Below are positions 43,347 to 50,831 of a stretch of 64,000 nt of DNA, piece after piece (position 1 is the stretch's first letter; each line of letters opens with the position of its first letter). The notes beneath the pieces were generated by a model. It worked only from the letters and a program-made list of their open reading frames with translations. It made no database searches and was not told the DNA's origin. The DNA is taken from positions 186,001-250,000 of the forward strand of contig NZ_CP107773.1 of NCBI RefSeq assembly GCF_036345155.1, given 5' to 3'. Position numbers and translations under genes: made by a program. This DNA comes from Streptomyces sp. NBC_00582. Its GTDB lineage: Bacteria > Actinomycetota > Actinomycetes > Streptomycetales > Streptomycetaceae.

Positions 43347-43724
43347 TCAGGGGGTGGCCGGGATGGCGACCAGGTAGTACTCGTTGCCGTCGTCGTCCGA
43401 TACGAGCACGGGGTGCCCTTGGTCGACGGCGGCGAATACGCGGTCCTTGACGACGTCGGCGTGGTCGGCGGTCGTGAGGGGAGCCTTGAGACCGGACCGG
43501 ACCGCCTCGTAGGTGGCGGGCTGGGGCCGGTATCGGTATCGCCCGCCCTTCACCTCGGTGATGGTCGCGATGATCTCTTCGTCGCTGATCGTGTCGTCGT
43601 AGCCGTGGAACCGGGCGAGCTGGCACGTGTTGACGGCGAGGATCTGGCGGTTATGGTTGTTGCACAGCCTCCCGGGGGTCCCCGGGGGGTGGAAGTGAAC
43701 AGCGGTGTCGATCGACGTGGGCAA
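43347..43724 (-). CDS. Hypothetical protein under the shared AT-rich promoter
   Basis: 125 residues from TTG 43724, chosen because GGAGG lies six bases upstream and no ATG/GTG has support. The acidic, soluble sequence contains TISDEEIIATITEVKGGRYRYRPQPATYEAVRSGLKAP...DDDGNEYYLVAIPATP, with a DNA-binding-like helical part unclear. First and only gene seen in the unit driven by the promoter at 43799-43829. Confidence 0.6.
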   Translation of the reverse strand: MPTSIDTAVHFHPPGTPGRLCNNHNRQILAVNTCQLARFHGYDDTISDEEIIATITEVKGGRYRYRPQPATYEAVRSGLKAPLTTADHADVVKDRVFAAVDQGHPVLVSDDDGNEYYLVAIPATP

Positions 43725-43798
43725 CGCAATCCTCCGTTGTCGGCGGCCAGTTGGGCGGAGCGAGCGACGGTCGCGCTCTGGCCGGGCTGATGACATAC

Positions 43799-43829
43799 AG
43801 CCTACATGAGTAAATCCAATTACGCAATA
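43799..43829 (-). promoter_or_regulatory. Shared-element promoter 1
   Basis: On the minus strand: -35 TTGCGT (43827-43822), 17-bp spacer, -10 TAGGCT (43804-43799). The plus-strand element AAATCCAATTACGCAATA (43812-43829) covers the -35 and most of the spacer and recurs at 46349 and 47946. Drives the gene starting at 43724. Confidence 0.8.
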
Positions 43830-43928
43830 TAGACTTGTTGTGCCGGCCCCTCCGCACTACCCGTGGGACTCGATCATCTTCAATCCCGGCGGGCGCCGGC
43901 GAAAAGCCCTGCAAGCGGACGACGTGCC

Positions 43929-44153
43929 CTAGCTCGGAGTCTGTCCTCTTGCTGCCGAGGGCTCGTCCTCGGCGACTTCCCACCGCGGGGTGAGCCCGAC
44001 GACCTTCGCCCATCGGGTGACCTGCTCGTTGGTCACCAGACAGGTGTTGAGCTCCCAGCTCCGGTGCCCCTGCGGCTGGATGTGGGTCAGGACTTCCTTC
44101 AGGGTTTGTTCGAGCTCCTTGATCCGGTGCTGTCCGGGCTCGCTGGCCGTCAT
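43929..44153 (-). CDS. Short helical protein, last gene of the ATPase unit
   Basis: 74 residues from ATG 44153 with GGAGG eight bases upstream; overlaps the upstream stop as ATGA. HRIKELEQTLKEVLTHIQPQGHRSWELNTCLVTNEQVTRWAKVVGLTPRWEVAEDE: a coiled-coil-like helix then a possible HTH (TNEQVTRWAKVVGL). Unknown function. Confidence 0.55.
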   Translation of the reverse strand: MTASEPGQHRIKELEQTLKEVLTHIQPQGHRSWELNTCLVTNEQVTRWAKVVGLTPRWEVAEDEPSAARGQTPS

Positions 44154-44665
44154 GGTGTGTACCTCCAGGAACAGGTCCGTCGACCGTATCGAGTGTGGTC
44201 GGCGTGGTGGGCAGGGTTTCGCTGGCGCCCTCCTCGCAGGCCGCCGGGGCGTCGCAGACCGAGCTGTTCGGCCCGGGCCGCGACGAGTGCACCGAGGTGG
44301 GATGCGGCTCCGGCAAGGTGGCGGGTGGATTGGCGGCCTGAGGCAATGCCTCGAAGGCGGGCTTGCGACGGGCCCCACGGTGCTGTTCGCCGACCACGGC
44401 GAGGAATCCAGCGCAGCACCGCATGGCGTGAGCCGCTGCGCAGGGCTGGTCGCGGGGAAAGGCGCCGATGGGCGCTCCGCCGGCGCCTGTCCCCGGAGCG
44501 CCCGTTGACCCGCCAGAGCAACTCCATGTCCTCGTCACTGAACCCCGTAAGGTCGGCGCGGGTCAGCCGGGGGTACTTCCTACCGGGACGCCTCCGCTGG
44601 CCACGCGCAAGGCCGGGACCCAAGGCGCGTGCACCCTCGGTGGGTGCAACTATGCACCTCGGCAC
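44150..44665 (-). CDS. Hypothetical protein, possibly internally frameshifted
   Basis: 171-residue frame from GTG 44665, coupled to the next gene by an ATGA overlap. The ends look coding in this frame (LTRADLTGFSDEDMELLWRVN and HLAGAASHLGALVAARAEQLGL), but the middle is Arg-rich, while the +1 frame there reads AAAHAMRCCAGFLAVVGEQH, which looks like protein. Two compensating frameshifts are possible. Residue 5 is an ATA isoleucine if the GTG start is right. Confidence 0.4.
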   Translation of the reverse strand: MPRCIVAPTEGARALGPGLARGQRRRPGRKYPRLTRADLTGFSDEDMELLWRVNGRSGDRRRRSAHRRLSPRPALRSGSRHAVLRWIPRRGRRTAPWGPSQARLRGIASGRQSTRHLAGAASHLGALVAARAEQLGLRRPGGLRGGRQRNPAHHADHTRYGRRTCSWRYTP

Positions 44666-44672
44666 GGATCAT

Positions 44673-44939
44673 TTACCGATTTCGGCACGCCTCGGCCCAC
44701 GCTCTCGTGCACGGACCGCACCGGCAGCCCCAGTTGTTGTAAGTCGATGCTCTGCCATGCTTCGACTCGGGAAGCGTGGAGGGATCGCGTTCACGTCGGC
44801 GTTGCCGGCTCTTCTCCGCGTTAGCCTTCCTGCACTTGTCGCACCGGCAAGCGTGGTTCCCGTAGCAGGAAGCGTTGTGCGGATGGTCGGGCGGACAGTA
44901 ACTCATCATGGCCATTTCGGGCTCGTCGGACGACACCAT
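44673..44939 (-). CDS. Small cysteine-rich protein
   Basis: 88 residues from ATG 44939 (ATG 44912 also possible). Cysteines come in pairs: CYGNHACRCDKCRKAN and YNNWGCRCGPCTRAWAEA, an arrangement of two zinc-binding knuckles seen in small proteins of actinophages and plasmids (from memory). Likely nucleic-acid or protein binding. Follows the AAA-like gene by 51 bp. Confidence 0.6.
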   Translation of the reverse strand: MVSSDEPEMAMMSYCPPDHPHNASCYGNHACRCDKCRKANAEKSRQRRRERDPSTLPESKHGRASTYNNWGCRCGPCTRAWAEACRNR

Positions 44940-44990
44940 TTCGAAGCGCGCCGTGGTGGATCCTTTGGGGCGGGGCTGCCGCCGGGGTGC

Positions 44991-46286
44991 TCACTGTCCC
45001 GTGTTGATCCGGGCGGCGAGGGCAGCGCGGCCGATCTGGCCCTGACTGACTTCGGGGACGCCGCCGAAGGCCCCGGCGAGGTAGCTGTCGGCCAGGTTCT
45101 CATCCCTGCCCGGCTTCGCGTCGGTGAGGGGGTAGACCTCGGTCGAGCCGTCCCGGCCCCGCTCGGCGAGCCACACGTGGTGGGGCTCCAGGCTCTGACC
45201 GTGCCGTGCACCGCCGAGAAGGGCGACCGCGTGGGACGTGCACAGCAGCTGAGCATGCCGGAGGTTGGACCACGAGGCGACGAAGAGCGTAGTGATCTCG
45301 GCGGTGAGCAGCGGGTGAAGCGGGCTTCCGAGGCCGTCGATGAGGATGACGCTGCCGTGCTCCAGTGCCCATAGAACGCGTTCCAGGACGAGTACCAGGG
45401 CGCGGGTGCCGGAGGACTCCATCTCCCAGTCCAGCAGTACCGATCGGCCTCCGGCGGCGTTGTGGGCGAGCTTGACCTCGCCGTCGGCCGGGTCTATCTC
45501 CACGGCGTCGACGCCGAGGTCGGCAGCCGTGAGCAACGGGCCGATGCGGCGGCGCAGTTCGGCCGACTTCGCGAGCCGGGCCCGGGCCCGCTCCTGCTGC
45601 TGCGCATCGCGGGGGGCGATGAGCAGCAGTTCGGTGCGGAAGAAGTCGTAGACCGTCCGGAAGGGGCCGACCTGGAGCATCCCGCCCAGGGACAGAGCCA
45701 GGGTACGGTCGCTGCCGAGGTGTTCCAGCCGCGCAGTGTCCGGCGTGAGGCCGTGCCACCGATAGGCGCAGCCGCCCCGTTCGGTCCGCGCGGCGTTCCG
45801 GTCGATCCAGGTCCGCAGTCCGTCGGCGGCCGTGATGCTGTGCAGCCACTCCCGCTCGATACCCCGGGCGCTGACGGCGAAGCCGTACGTCCACTGTTCG
45901 CCGTCGCGGACGAGCTCAATCTCGTACGTGCTGGGCTCCGCAGCGTCGTCCGGGTTCAGGGCGAAGGGCCGGTGAGCCGGTGAGGCGGGGGCTGTCTGAC
46001 GGGTGTAGGAGGTCAGTACGGCCTCACGCATGTTCGCCAGCGCGCCGATGACGGTCGAGGTCCCGGACGCGTTGGCCCCGAACAGTGCGGCGACAGCGGT
46101 AACGGCAAGCGGGCCGTGCGGGGCGTTCATGGGGAAGGTGCCCGTCTCCTCCGTCTTGCCGACGGTCAGGTCCAGTTCCTCGGTGTGCCGCGCCGAGCCG
46201 ACGTTGGTGATCCTGAAGGCCACCAGGTGCGTCCCGGGGCGGGGGAGGCCGAAGTCCGTGGTGCTTGCTGCTGTGGAGACGGTCAT
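44991..46286 (-). CDS. AAA15-like ATPase with degenerate Walker A and B
   Basis: 431 residues. Overall pattern matches the AAA15/OLD-like family: N-terminal RITNVGSAR, P-loop region LFGANASGTSTVIGALANMREAV (70-90), ABC-like signature ESSGTRALVLVLERVLWALEHG, Walker B region SVILIDGLGSPLHPLL (~311-325) and the switch LLCTSHAVALLG. The P-loop lysine is replaced by threonine (T76; family norm GPNxSGKSN) and the Walker B glutamate by glycine (G318). ATP hydrolysis is therefore doubtful. Family members act in abortive infection and defence, often with a partner effector; here the partners would be the small genes downstream. First gene of shared-element unit 2. Confidence 0.75.
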   Translation of the reverse strand: MTVSTAASTTDFGLPRPGTHLVAFRITNVGSARHTEELDLTVGKTEETGTFPMNAPHGPLAVTAVAALFGANASGTSTVIGALANMREAVLTSYTRQTAPASPAHRPFALNPDDAAEPSTYEIELVRDGEQWTYGFAVSARGIEREWLHSITAADGLRTWIDRNAARTERGGCAYRWHGLTPDTARLEHLGSDRTLALSLGGMLQVGPFRTVYDFFRTELLLIAPRDAQQQERARARLAKSAELRRRIGPLLTAADLGVDAVEIDPADGEVKLAHNAAGGRSVLLDWEMESSGTRALVLVLERVLWALEHGSVILIDGLGSPLHPLLTAEITTLFVASWSNLRHAQLLCTSHAVALLGGARHGQSLEPHHVWLAERGRDGSTEVYPLTDAKPGRDENLADSYLAGAFGGVPEVSQGQIGRAALAARINTGQ

Positions 46287-46335
46287 CTCGGGCCTTCCGT
46301 AATGGGGGCGGGCTCACACCCCGGGAGATGCCACA

Positions 46336-46366
46336 ACCTTACGGACATAAATCCAATTACGCAATA
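46336..46366 (-). promoter_or_regulatory. Shared-element promoter 2
   Basis: Minus strand: -35 TTGCGT (46364-46359), 17-bp spacer, -10 TAAGGT (46341-46336), ~50 bp before ATG 46286. Element AAATCCAATTACGCAATA at 46349-46366 is identical to the copy at 43812. Its -35 overlaps the last codons and TAA stop of the gene at 46357. Confidence 0.8.
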
Positions 46367-46803
46367 TCCCTGGAAGGGTAAGTGCGCGGCAGCGGTGCGG
46401 GTTCTCCCGGGAGCGGGAAACGCATGCTCTCCACGTCGGCCACGGGCGGTTCGTCCTCCATGGGTTCGTGCTCCCAGTAGTGGAAGGCGTACCGGGTCGG
46501 GGTGTCGTCGGCGTGGGCCGGCACCGGGATGATTAGGCCGTGGCACCGGACGAAGCGCCGCCCGTCCCGGTAGCCGAAGTGGCCCCGCTCACCGCCGCTG
46601 ACAGTGAAGAGTCCTGGGTGGGTCTTCCCGTTCTCCAGGACGAGCAGGCTCGTCGGCGGCACGCGGCGCCACCTGCTGTAGCTCGACTCGCGCGCCCAGT
46701 GGTCGCAGAACCAGCGCAGATCGCGGAGGGCAACGGCCTCCGCCGTCACGTGGAGGAACTCCACACTCCCGTTCGTGCGCCGGTCGGCGCGGCTCATCGT
46801 CAT
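46357..46803 (-). CDS. Hypothetical protein, last gene of the tRNA unit
   Basis: 148 residues from ATG 46803 with GGGAGCGGC upstream. Soluble, Trp/Arg-rich (WFCDHWARESSYSRWRRVPP), a central beta-like part (SLLVLENGKTHPGLFTVSGGERGHFGYRDGRRFVRCHGLIIPV), and an acidic end. No family recognised. Stop codon lies within the promoter of the next unit. Confidence 0.55.
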   Translation of the reverse strand: MTMSRADRRTNGSVEFLHVTAEAVALRDLRWFCDHWARESSYSRWRRVPPTSLLVLENGKTHPGLFTVSGGERGHFGYRDGRRFVRCHGLIIPVPAHADDTPTRYAFHYWEHEPMEDEPPVADVESMRFPLPGEPAPLPRTYPSRDIA

Positions 46804-46846
46804 GCCGCTCCCATCTCCTCGAATCGGCGGGTTTCGCGCGGGGGCA

Positions 46847-47197
46847 TCAGGCGGCCGGGCCTCGCCAGTCGGCTCGCATCTCGTCCCATACGTGCCCGAG
46901 CCACCACAGCCGGGCCGGGTTCTTTCGCCAGTACTTCACGGCCAGGAGCCGGTACCGCCCAGGACGCAACTGCCCCATCCGTGCTGGGAGCGGCAGCGGA
47001 ATGATCCTGCTCAGGGGGCGCTCGGCGTACTCGCGCGACGCGTTCTGGGCGTCCAGGTACGCGTCGCCGGTAGCGAACTTCGGGAAGGGGGTGATTCCAC
47101 GCCGGGAGCAGAAGCTCCTCCAGGCGTCCATGAAGGCCTGCTCATAGTCGTCGAAGTCCTCACCATCGTGACGGGGGCGGAAGCGGAAGCGCAGCAC
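46847..47197 (-). CDS. Hypothetical protein in the tRNA unit
   Basis: 116 residues from GTG 47197, with GGAGAA just upstream. LRFRFRPRHDGEDFDDYEQAFMDAWRSFCSRRG is helical and aromatic; the C-terminus (GRYRLLAVKYWRKNPARLWWLGHVWDEMRADW) is Trp-rich. No family recognised. Confidence 0.5.
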   Translation of the reverse strand: MLRFRFRPRHDGEDFDDYEQAFMDAWRSFCSRRGITPFPKFATGDAYLDAQNASREYAERPLSRIIPLPLPARMGQLRPGRYRLLAVKYWRKNPARLWWLGHVWDEMRADWRGPAA

Positions 47198-47216
47198 GGC
47201 GTTCTCCAGGAAGTGA

Positions 47217-47420
47217 TCATGAGGGTCGCGGGTGTGCCGAGCCTTCTTCGGCGCCGGGCCATGGGTGCCTGAACGGCTGGCCGCACCAGCAGAGGTGATG
47301 GCTGCCGAGGGGACTGGTGCGAGTCTCGGGGGCGCGGTTGTCGGGGTGCCGGATCCGGCGGTACTTGGCGGCGCGCGACTGCTCGGTGGCGGAGGCCGCG
47401 CGGGCCCGCTTCGGGAGCAC
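47217..47420 (-). CDS. Short basic hypothetical protein
   Basis: 67 residues from GTG 47420, whose G is shared with the upstream stop (TAGTG), so it is translationally coupled. Arg/Ala-rich helix (KRARAASATEQSRAAKYRRIRHPDNRAPE) then HHLCWCGQPFRHPWPG, which could bind metal through C-x-C and His. Unknown. Confidence 0.45.
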   Translation of the reverse strand: MLPKRARAASATEQSRAAKYRRIRHPDNRAPETRTSPLGSHHLCWCGQPFRHPWPGAEEGSAHPRPS

Positions 47421-47701
47421 TATCCGAAGTGCTTCCGTACGGCGTCGGGGTGCTCGTGTTCGACCAGCCAGGCGCGCGCGGTCTCGGGGTCCATGGCCTC
47501 GTATACGAGCTGTGCGGGCGTGCAGTTGTTGTGCGCCAGAAGCCACATCTGCTCCTGGGGGGCCCAGTAGAGGTACGGAGTCAGCTCCAGGCCGTCGGGG
47601 TTCTTCAGAACCCCTTCGAACTCCACTGCTTCACTGGACGAGAAGACGCCGTGCAGGAGACCGCCGGTGGCGGCATCCCGCACGACGTAGGGGATTTGCA
47701 T
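47420..47701 (-). CDS. Hypothetical protein, first coding gene after the tRNA
   Basis: 93 residues from ATG 47701 with GGAGG upstream. QIPYVVRDAATGGLLHGVFSSSEAVEFEGVLKNPDGLELTPYLYWAPQEQMWLLAHNN...: a small beta-rich domain; ends EHPDAVRKHFG. No family recognised. 75 bp after the 3' end of the tRNA with no terminator between them. Confidence 0.55.
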   Translation of the reverse strand: MQIPYVVRDAATGGLLHGVFSSSEAVEFEGVLKNPDGLELTPYLYWAPQEQMWLLAHNNCTPAQLVYEAMDPETARAWLVEHEHPDAVRKHFG

Positions 47702-47776
47702 GGGTGGTGCGCCTCCGGGGGGTGTGTGGGCGGTCCGACGGTTCGCGGATCGCACAGGAGGTGGGTGGGTCGTAAG

Positions 47777-47850
47777 TAGCGCTGGCGGGACTCGAACCCA
47801 GCGACCCAGGACTTATAAGATCCGCGCTCTACCAACTGAGCTACAGCGCT
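47777..47850 (-). tRNA. tRNA-Ile with anticodon UAU (probable)
   Basis: 74-nt cloverleaf. Acceptor arms AGCGCTG/CAGCGCT pair perfectly; D-arm GCTC/GAGC with AGTTGGTA loop is canonical; anticodon loop CTTATAA gives anticodon UAU with U33 and A37 present; T-loop TTCGAGT is canonical. CCA is not encoded. Weak points: mismatches at 27-43 (C-T) and 49-65 (C-C) and a 6-base variable loop. UAU would read AUA, which bacteria normally read with lysidine-modified tRNA-Ile(CAU). Transcribed from shared-element promoter 3 through a hairpin leader. Confidence 0.8.
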
Positions 47851-47860
47851 GTGTGGTTGG

Positions 47861-47899
47861 ACGGGCCGTACCCGACGGGGGGTACCGGGTACGGCCCGT
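47861..47899 (-). promoter_or_regulatory. 13-bp stem hairpin in the tRNA leader
   Basis: ACGGGCCGTACCC (47861-47873) and GGGTACGGCCCGT (47887-47899) are exact reverse complements with a 13-base loop. It lies between the promoter and the tRNA 5' end, 10 bp from the latter: a processing signal or an attenuator. Confidence 0.7.
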
Positions 47900-47932
47900 G
47901 CGAACGGCCGCTTCTCGCTTGCCGTTGCCACA

Positions 47933-47963
47933 ACTCTACAGCAGGAAATCCAATTAAGCAATA
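47933..47963 (-). promoter_or_regulatory. Shared-element promoter 3 (tRNA unit)
   Basis: Minus strand: -35 TTGCTT (47961-47956), 17-bp spacer, -10 TAGAGT (47938-47933). Element AAATCCAATTAAGCAATA at 47946-47963 differs by one base from the other two copies. It begins 10 bp after the stop of the upstream gene. Confidence 0.8.
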
Positions 47964-47972
47964 GACGATCCA

Positions 47973-48374
47973 TCAGACGAAGATCACGGGCAGGCCTTCG
48001 GCTCCGCACAGGGTCAACAGCGCCACCAGATCCCGGCCAGCTCGCCCGTTGTGGCTGTCGGGGCCCCACAGGAGCCCGTCGACGTCCTCGGCCGCGAGCG
48101 CGGTCAGTGCATCGTGCAGCACGGGGGCCAGCTCCCGAGCCTGGTCCGCTGAGATCTCGCCGGAGTCGTCGGGGTGGTTCAGCAGATGCCGCAGCGGGCT
48201 GCTTACGCTGGTCCAGGCGGTGTCCCCGCCGAAGCCCTGCATGCGCGGCAGATCGATGCCTACGTGTGCGGCGAGCCCGCGACGGAAGAGACGAAAACCG
48301 CCGTACGACCACTGCGGCCACGGGTCGCGGGGAAGTGGACCGGTCGAGCGTCCGGCTCGTAGCGAGAGCCCCAT
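47973..48374 (-). CDS. Hypothetical protein, 133 residues
   Basis: ATG 48374 with GGAGTAACCCC upstream. A basic N-terminus, then SSPLRHLLNHPDDSGEISADQARELAPVLHDALTALAAEDVDGLLW, a regular helical part, ending CGAEGLPVIFV. No membrane segment. Same strand as the gene at 48475, 100 bp apart. Confidence 0.55.
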   Translation of the reverse strand: MGLSLRAGRSTGPLPRDPWPQWSYGGFRLFRRGLAAHVGIDLPRMQGFGGDTAWTSVSSPLRHLLNHPDDSGEISADQARELAPVLHDALTALAAEDVDGLLWGPDSHNGRAGRDLVALLTLCGAEGLPVIFV

Positions 48375-48474
48375 GGGGTTACTCCATTTCCTTCGGTGTG
48401 GGAGAGATGTACGGATGCGCGTCGTGCGGCCGGCCGGGCTGCCTGGTCGCTGCTCCGGCCGGCGGTGAAGGACC

Positions 48475-49143
48475 TCACCGGCCCAACGTCGCCTCTGCCG
48501 AACTCCCTTGGGGCTCGTCCGGGGCCAGGGCCTGCGGGCACGCAGCGTCGTCGGCGCTCACCCGGGGAAGGCATTCGTGCCGGTCGGCCATGCGGTCGAG
48601 GCGGTCCAGCGTCCACCCCTGCCCGTCGAACCCGGCCTGCGTCGTGATGCCGCCGCACTGCTTGCAGCGGACCTCTTCGGCTACGACGGGAGGGGGGCCG
48701 CCGGGGGAGGAGATGACGACCTCGAAGTTGTCACGAGGCAATGCGCGTGGGGGAGCGGCCGCGGCGGTCTCAGCGCCGCCGGTGAGGAACTCCATGATCC
48801 CCCACGGCAACGCGATGTCGTGTCCCCGCTGGTGCACGCTGCGAACGGCGGCCCCCACCGGGTGGGTGGCGCCTCGGCGTAGCTCGCCGACCTCGGCGGT
48901 CAGACGCTCCACCTCGGCCTCCGCTTCCAGCAGCCGGCGCAGTACGGGCCCCATGCGCTCTCCGCAGAAGGAGCGAAGGTTCTGGCAGTACCAGTCCTCC
49001 CGCTGTGAGGCGTGATCGTGCTGAGCGCAGTCACGGACAGAAACGGCGAGTACTTCAACCAGCCTGTCCTGTGCGGGCTTTGCGGCGCCGAGCAGGTCGG
49101 CGATCCGGCCACGCTGGTCGGCGTTCAGCGGACTGACGTTCAT
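48475..49143 (-). CDS. Hypothetical protein with coiled coil and Cys/His site
   Basis: 222 residues from ATG 49143. Helical N-terminus with QRGRIADLLGAAKPAQDRLVEVLAV, a coiled coil (LRRLLEAEAEVERLTAEVGELRRG, ~66-90), a linker, then VRCKQCGGITTQ...RMADRHEC, a C-x2-C...H-x-C zinc-binding pattern. Family unknown; the repeated hydrophobic heptads suggest a dimer. Confidence 0.6.
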   Translation of the reverse strand: MNVSPLNADQRGRIADLLGAAKPAQDRLVEVLAVSVRDCAQHDHASQREDWYCQNLRSFCGERMGPVLRRLLEAEAEVERLTAEVGELRRGATHPVGAAVRSVHQRGHDIALPWGIMEFLTGGAETAAAAPPRALPRDNFEVVISSPGGPPPVVAEEVRCKQCGGITTQAGFDGQGWTLDRLDRMADRHECLPRVSADDAACPQALAPDEPQGSSAEATLGR

Positions 49144-49592
49144 ATGGATGCTCCTGGGCTGGTCAGGGGTACAGGGATGACCAAGTGCGAGGTGAGGGGC
49201 GCCCCGTCAGGCAGGGACGCTCTTGGGGTAAGGCTGCGGCTTGAGCCCGATGACGGTCCGCGTCCGCTCGGCACGCGTGCGGCCCACCCGGAGGAGGTAA
49301 CGATGATTTCCGGGGTGTGGCAGACGCTCGGCACCGATCTGCGCGAGACTCTGGTCCAGCCATACGCCGAGCGGCTGACCGGCAGGCCGGGGCGGTGCGC
49401 CCAACCGTTCGAGACGGCGGGCGACACCGAGCGCCCCGGATTCCTGGCGCAGCAGCTTCGAGCGGGCTCGCGCTGAAGCGCGCGGGTTGGCGGATTCCTG
49501 GAGGGCTCAACCGTTGAACCCGCGCGTCGCCCCCGGGTTGAAGATCGGAATGAGGGCGGGTTCGCCTGTGCCTGCAGGGGATTTCGCGGTTG
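49144..49592. other. Intergenic or remnant region
   Basis: 449 bp. A minus-strand frame from TTG 49404 to 49207 ends with GNHRYLLRVGRTRAERTRTVIGLKPQPYPKSVP, which reads like the tail of a real protein and may be a remnant. A plus-strand ATG at 49303 with GAGGAGG is discussed among the rejected items. Confidence 0.35.
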
Positions 49593-50831
49593 TCACTGCC
49601 TGGGGCAATGGCGTATGGCGTCGGTGGATGTCCACGGTGCGAGGAGCGCGGCTGCCACGGAAACGGCGGCCAGGAGGAAGAAGAGCGGTCCGTAGCCGCC
49701 GAGGGGTACGGCGAGGGCGGCGCCGGCAAACGGTGCGAGTGCTGCTGCTGTGTGGGCGGGTGCGGCCAGGAGTCCGGAAAGTCGGCCGTAGTGGGTAGTG
49801 CCCCAACGGTCCGTGATGGCGGTGGCCTGGAGAAGGGTGAGGTTGCCGCGCACCATGCCGGCTACGACCGAAACGGCGATGAGGAGGCCGTACGGGCCAG
49901 GGGCGGCGGTGAACGCGGCCGTGGTCAGAGCGCCGAGAGCGATGAGGCTCGTGGTGCGGGCCGTGGTGCTGGTGCGGCGGGCGAGGGTGGCGTACAGGGT
50001 GCGGCCGAGGGTCTGTCCGGCGCCGCCGATGCCGAGGGCCCAGGCGGCCTGGCTGGTGGTGTACCCGCGTTCCAGGAGGAGCGGGACGAGAGCCACGACG
50101 ACGGCGTACATCGCAAAGGCCGACAGGGTGAAGGTGGCTGCGAGCAGCATGAACGGACGGCTGCGCGCAACATCGGCAGCGTCGGCGGCCTGGTGGGCAG
50201 GGCTTGTTGAGGCGTCGGGCCAGGGTGCGCGCAGGGCCAGTGCGTGGGCCGGGATGGTGACGGCGGCGAGGACCACGGCGAGCACGAGGTAGGTGTGGCG
50301 CCAGGACAGATGGTCGGCGAGCGCCGCGGTGAGGGGTGCGAAGACGGTGGAAGCGAGCCCGCCGGCGAGGGTGACGATGGTCAGGGCGCGCACGTGATCA
50401 GGGGCCCACCACCGGGTGAGCGCGGCGAACGCCGGCTGATAGAAGGTGGCCGCCATTGCGAGCCCGGCGAGCGTCCAACCGGTGAAGAAGACCGGCAAGT
50501 TGGCAGCCGCGGCCACGATCAGCAGGCTGACCACGCCGAGTACGGATCCGGCGGTCATGACGGTGCGTGGGCCGCGCTGGTCGAGGATGCGGCCGACTCC
50601 GATTCCGGCGAGGGCGGAGACGACGAGGCCCAGCGAGAACGCCGCGGTGGTCGCCCCGGCCGGCCAGCCGGTCGCGGCGTTGATCCGGGGGTTGAGGACG
50701 GGGAAGGCGTAGTAGATGATGCCCCAGCTCACGATCTGCGTGGCGCAGAGGGCGGGAAGGGCGGCGCGGGGTCGCGACCGGTCCCCCGTTCCGGTCGCGG
50801 CCCCGCGCGCAGGAGTGCCCAGGTCTGTCAC
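49593..50831 (-). CDS. MFS transporter coupled to the ArsO-like gene
   Basis: 412 residues with about 12 hydrophobic segments. Loop motif GVGRILDQRGPRTVMTAGS between helices 2 and 3 is the MFS signature (GxxxDrxGrr). GTG 50831 overlaps the stop of the upstream ArsO-like gene as GTGA, so the two are made together. Proposed role: export of the compound produced or handled by the monooxygenase, possibly an arsenical, by neighbourhood only. Confidence 0.8.
   Translation of the reverse strand: MTDLGTPARGAATGTGDRSRPRAALPALCATQIVSWGIIYYAFPVLNPRINAATGWPAGATTAAFSLGLVVSALAGIGVGRILDQRGPRTVMTAGSVLGVVSLLIVAAAANLPVFFTGWTLAGLAMAATFYQPAFAALTRWWAPDHVRALTIVTLAGGLASTVFAPLTAALADHLSWRHTYLVLAVVLAAVTIPAHALALRAPWPDASTSPAHQAADAADVARSRPFMLLAATFTLSAFAMYAVVVALVPLLLERGYTTSQAAWALGIGGAGQTLGRTLYATLARRTSTTARTTSLIALGALTTAAFTAAPGPYGLLIAVSVVAGMVRGNLTLLQATAITDRWGTTHYGRLSGLLAAPAHTAAALAPFAGAALAVPLGGYGPLFFLLAAVSVAAALLAPWTSTDAIRHCPRQ

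Noticed and set aside
49303..49476. 57-residue plus-strand ORF with GAGGAGG before ATG
   Set aside because: The purine tract is also explained by ordinary codons of a minus-strand frame (RYLLRVG); the plus-strand translation shows no features. Unresolved, so not listed as a gene.
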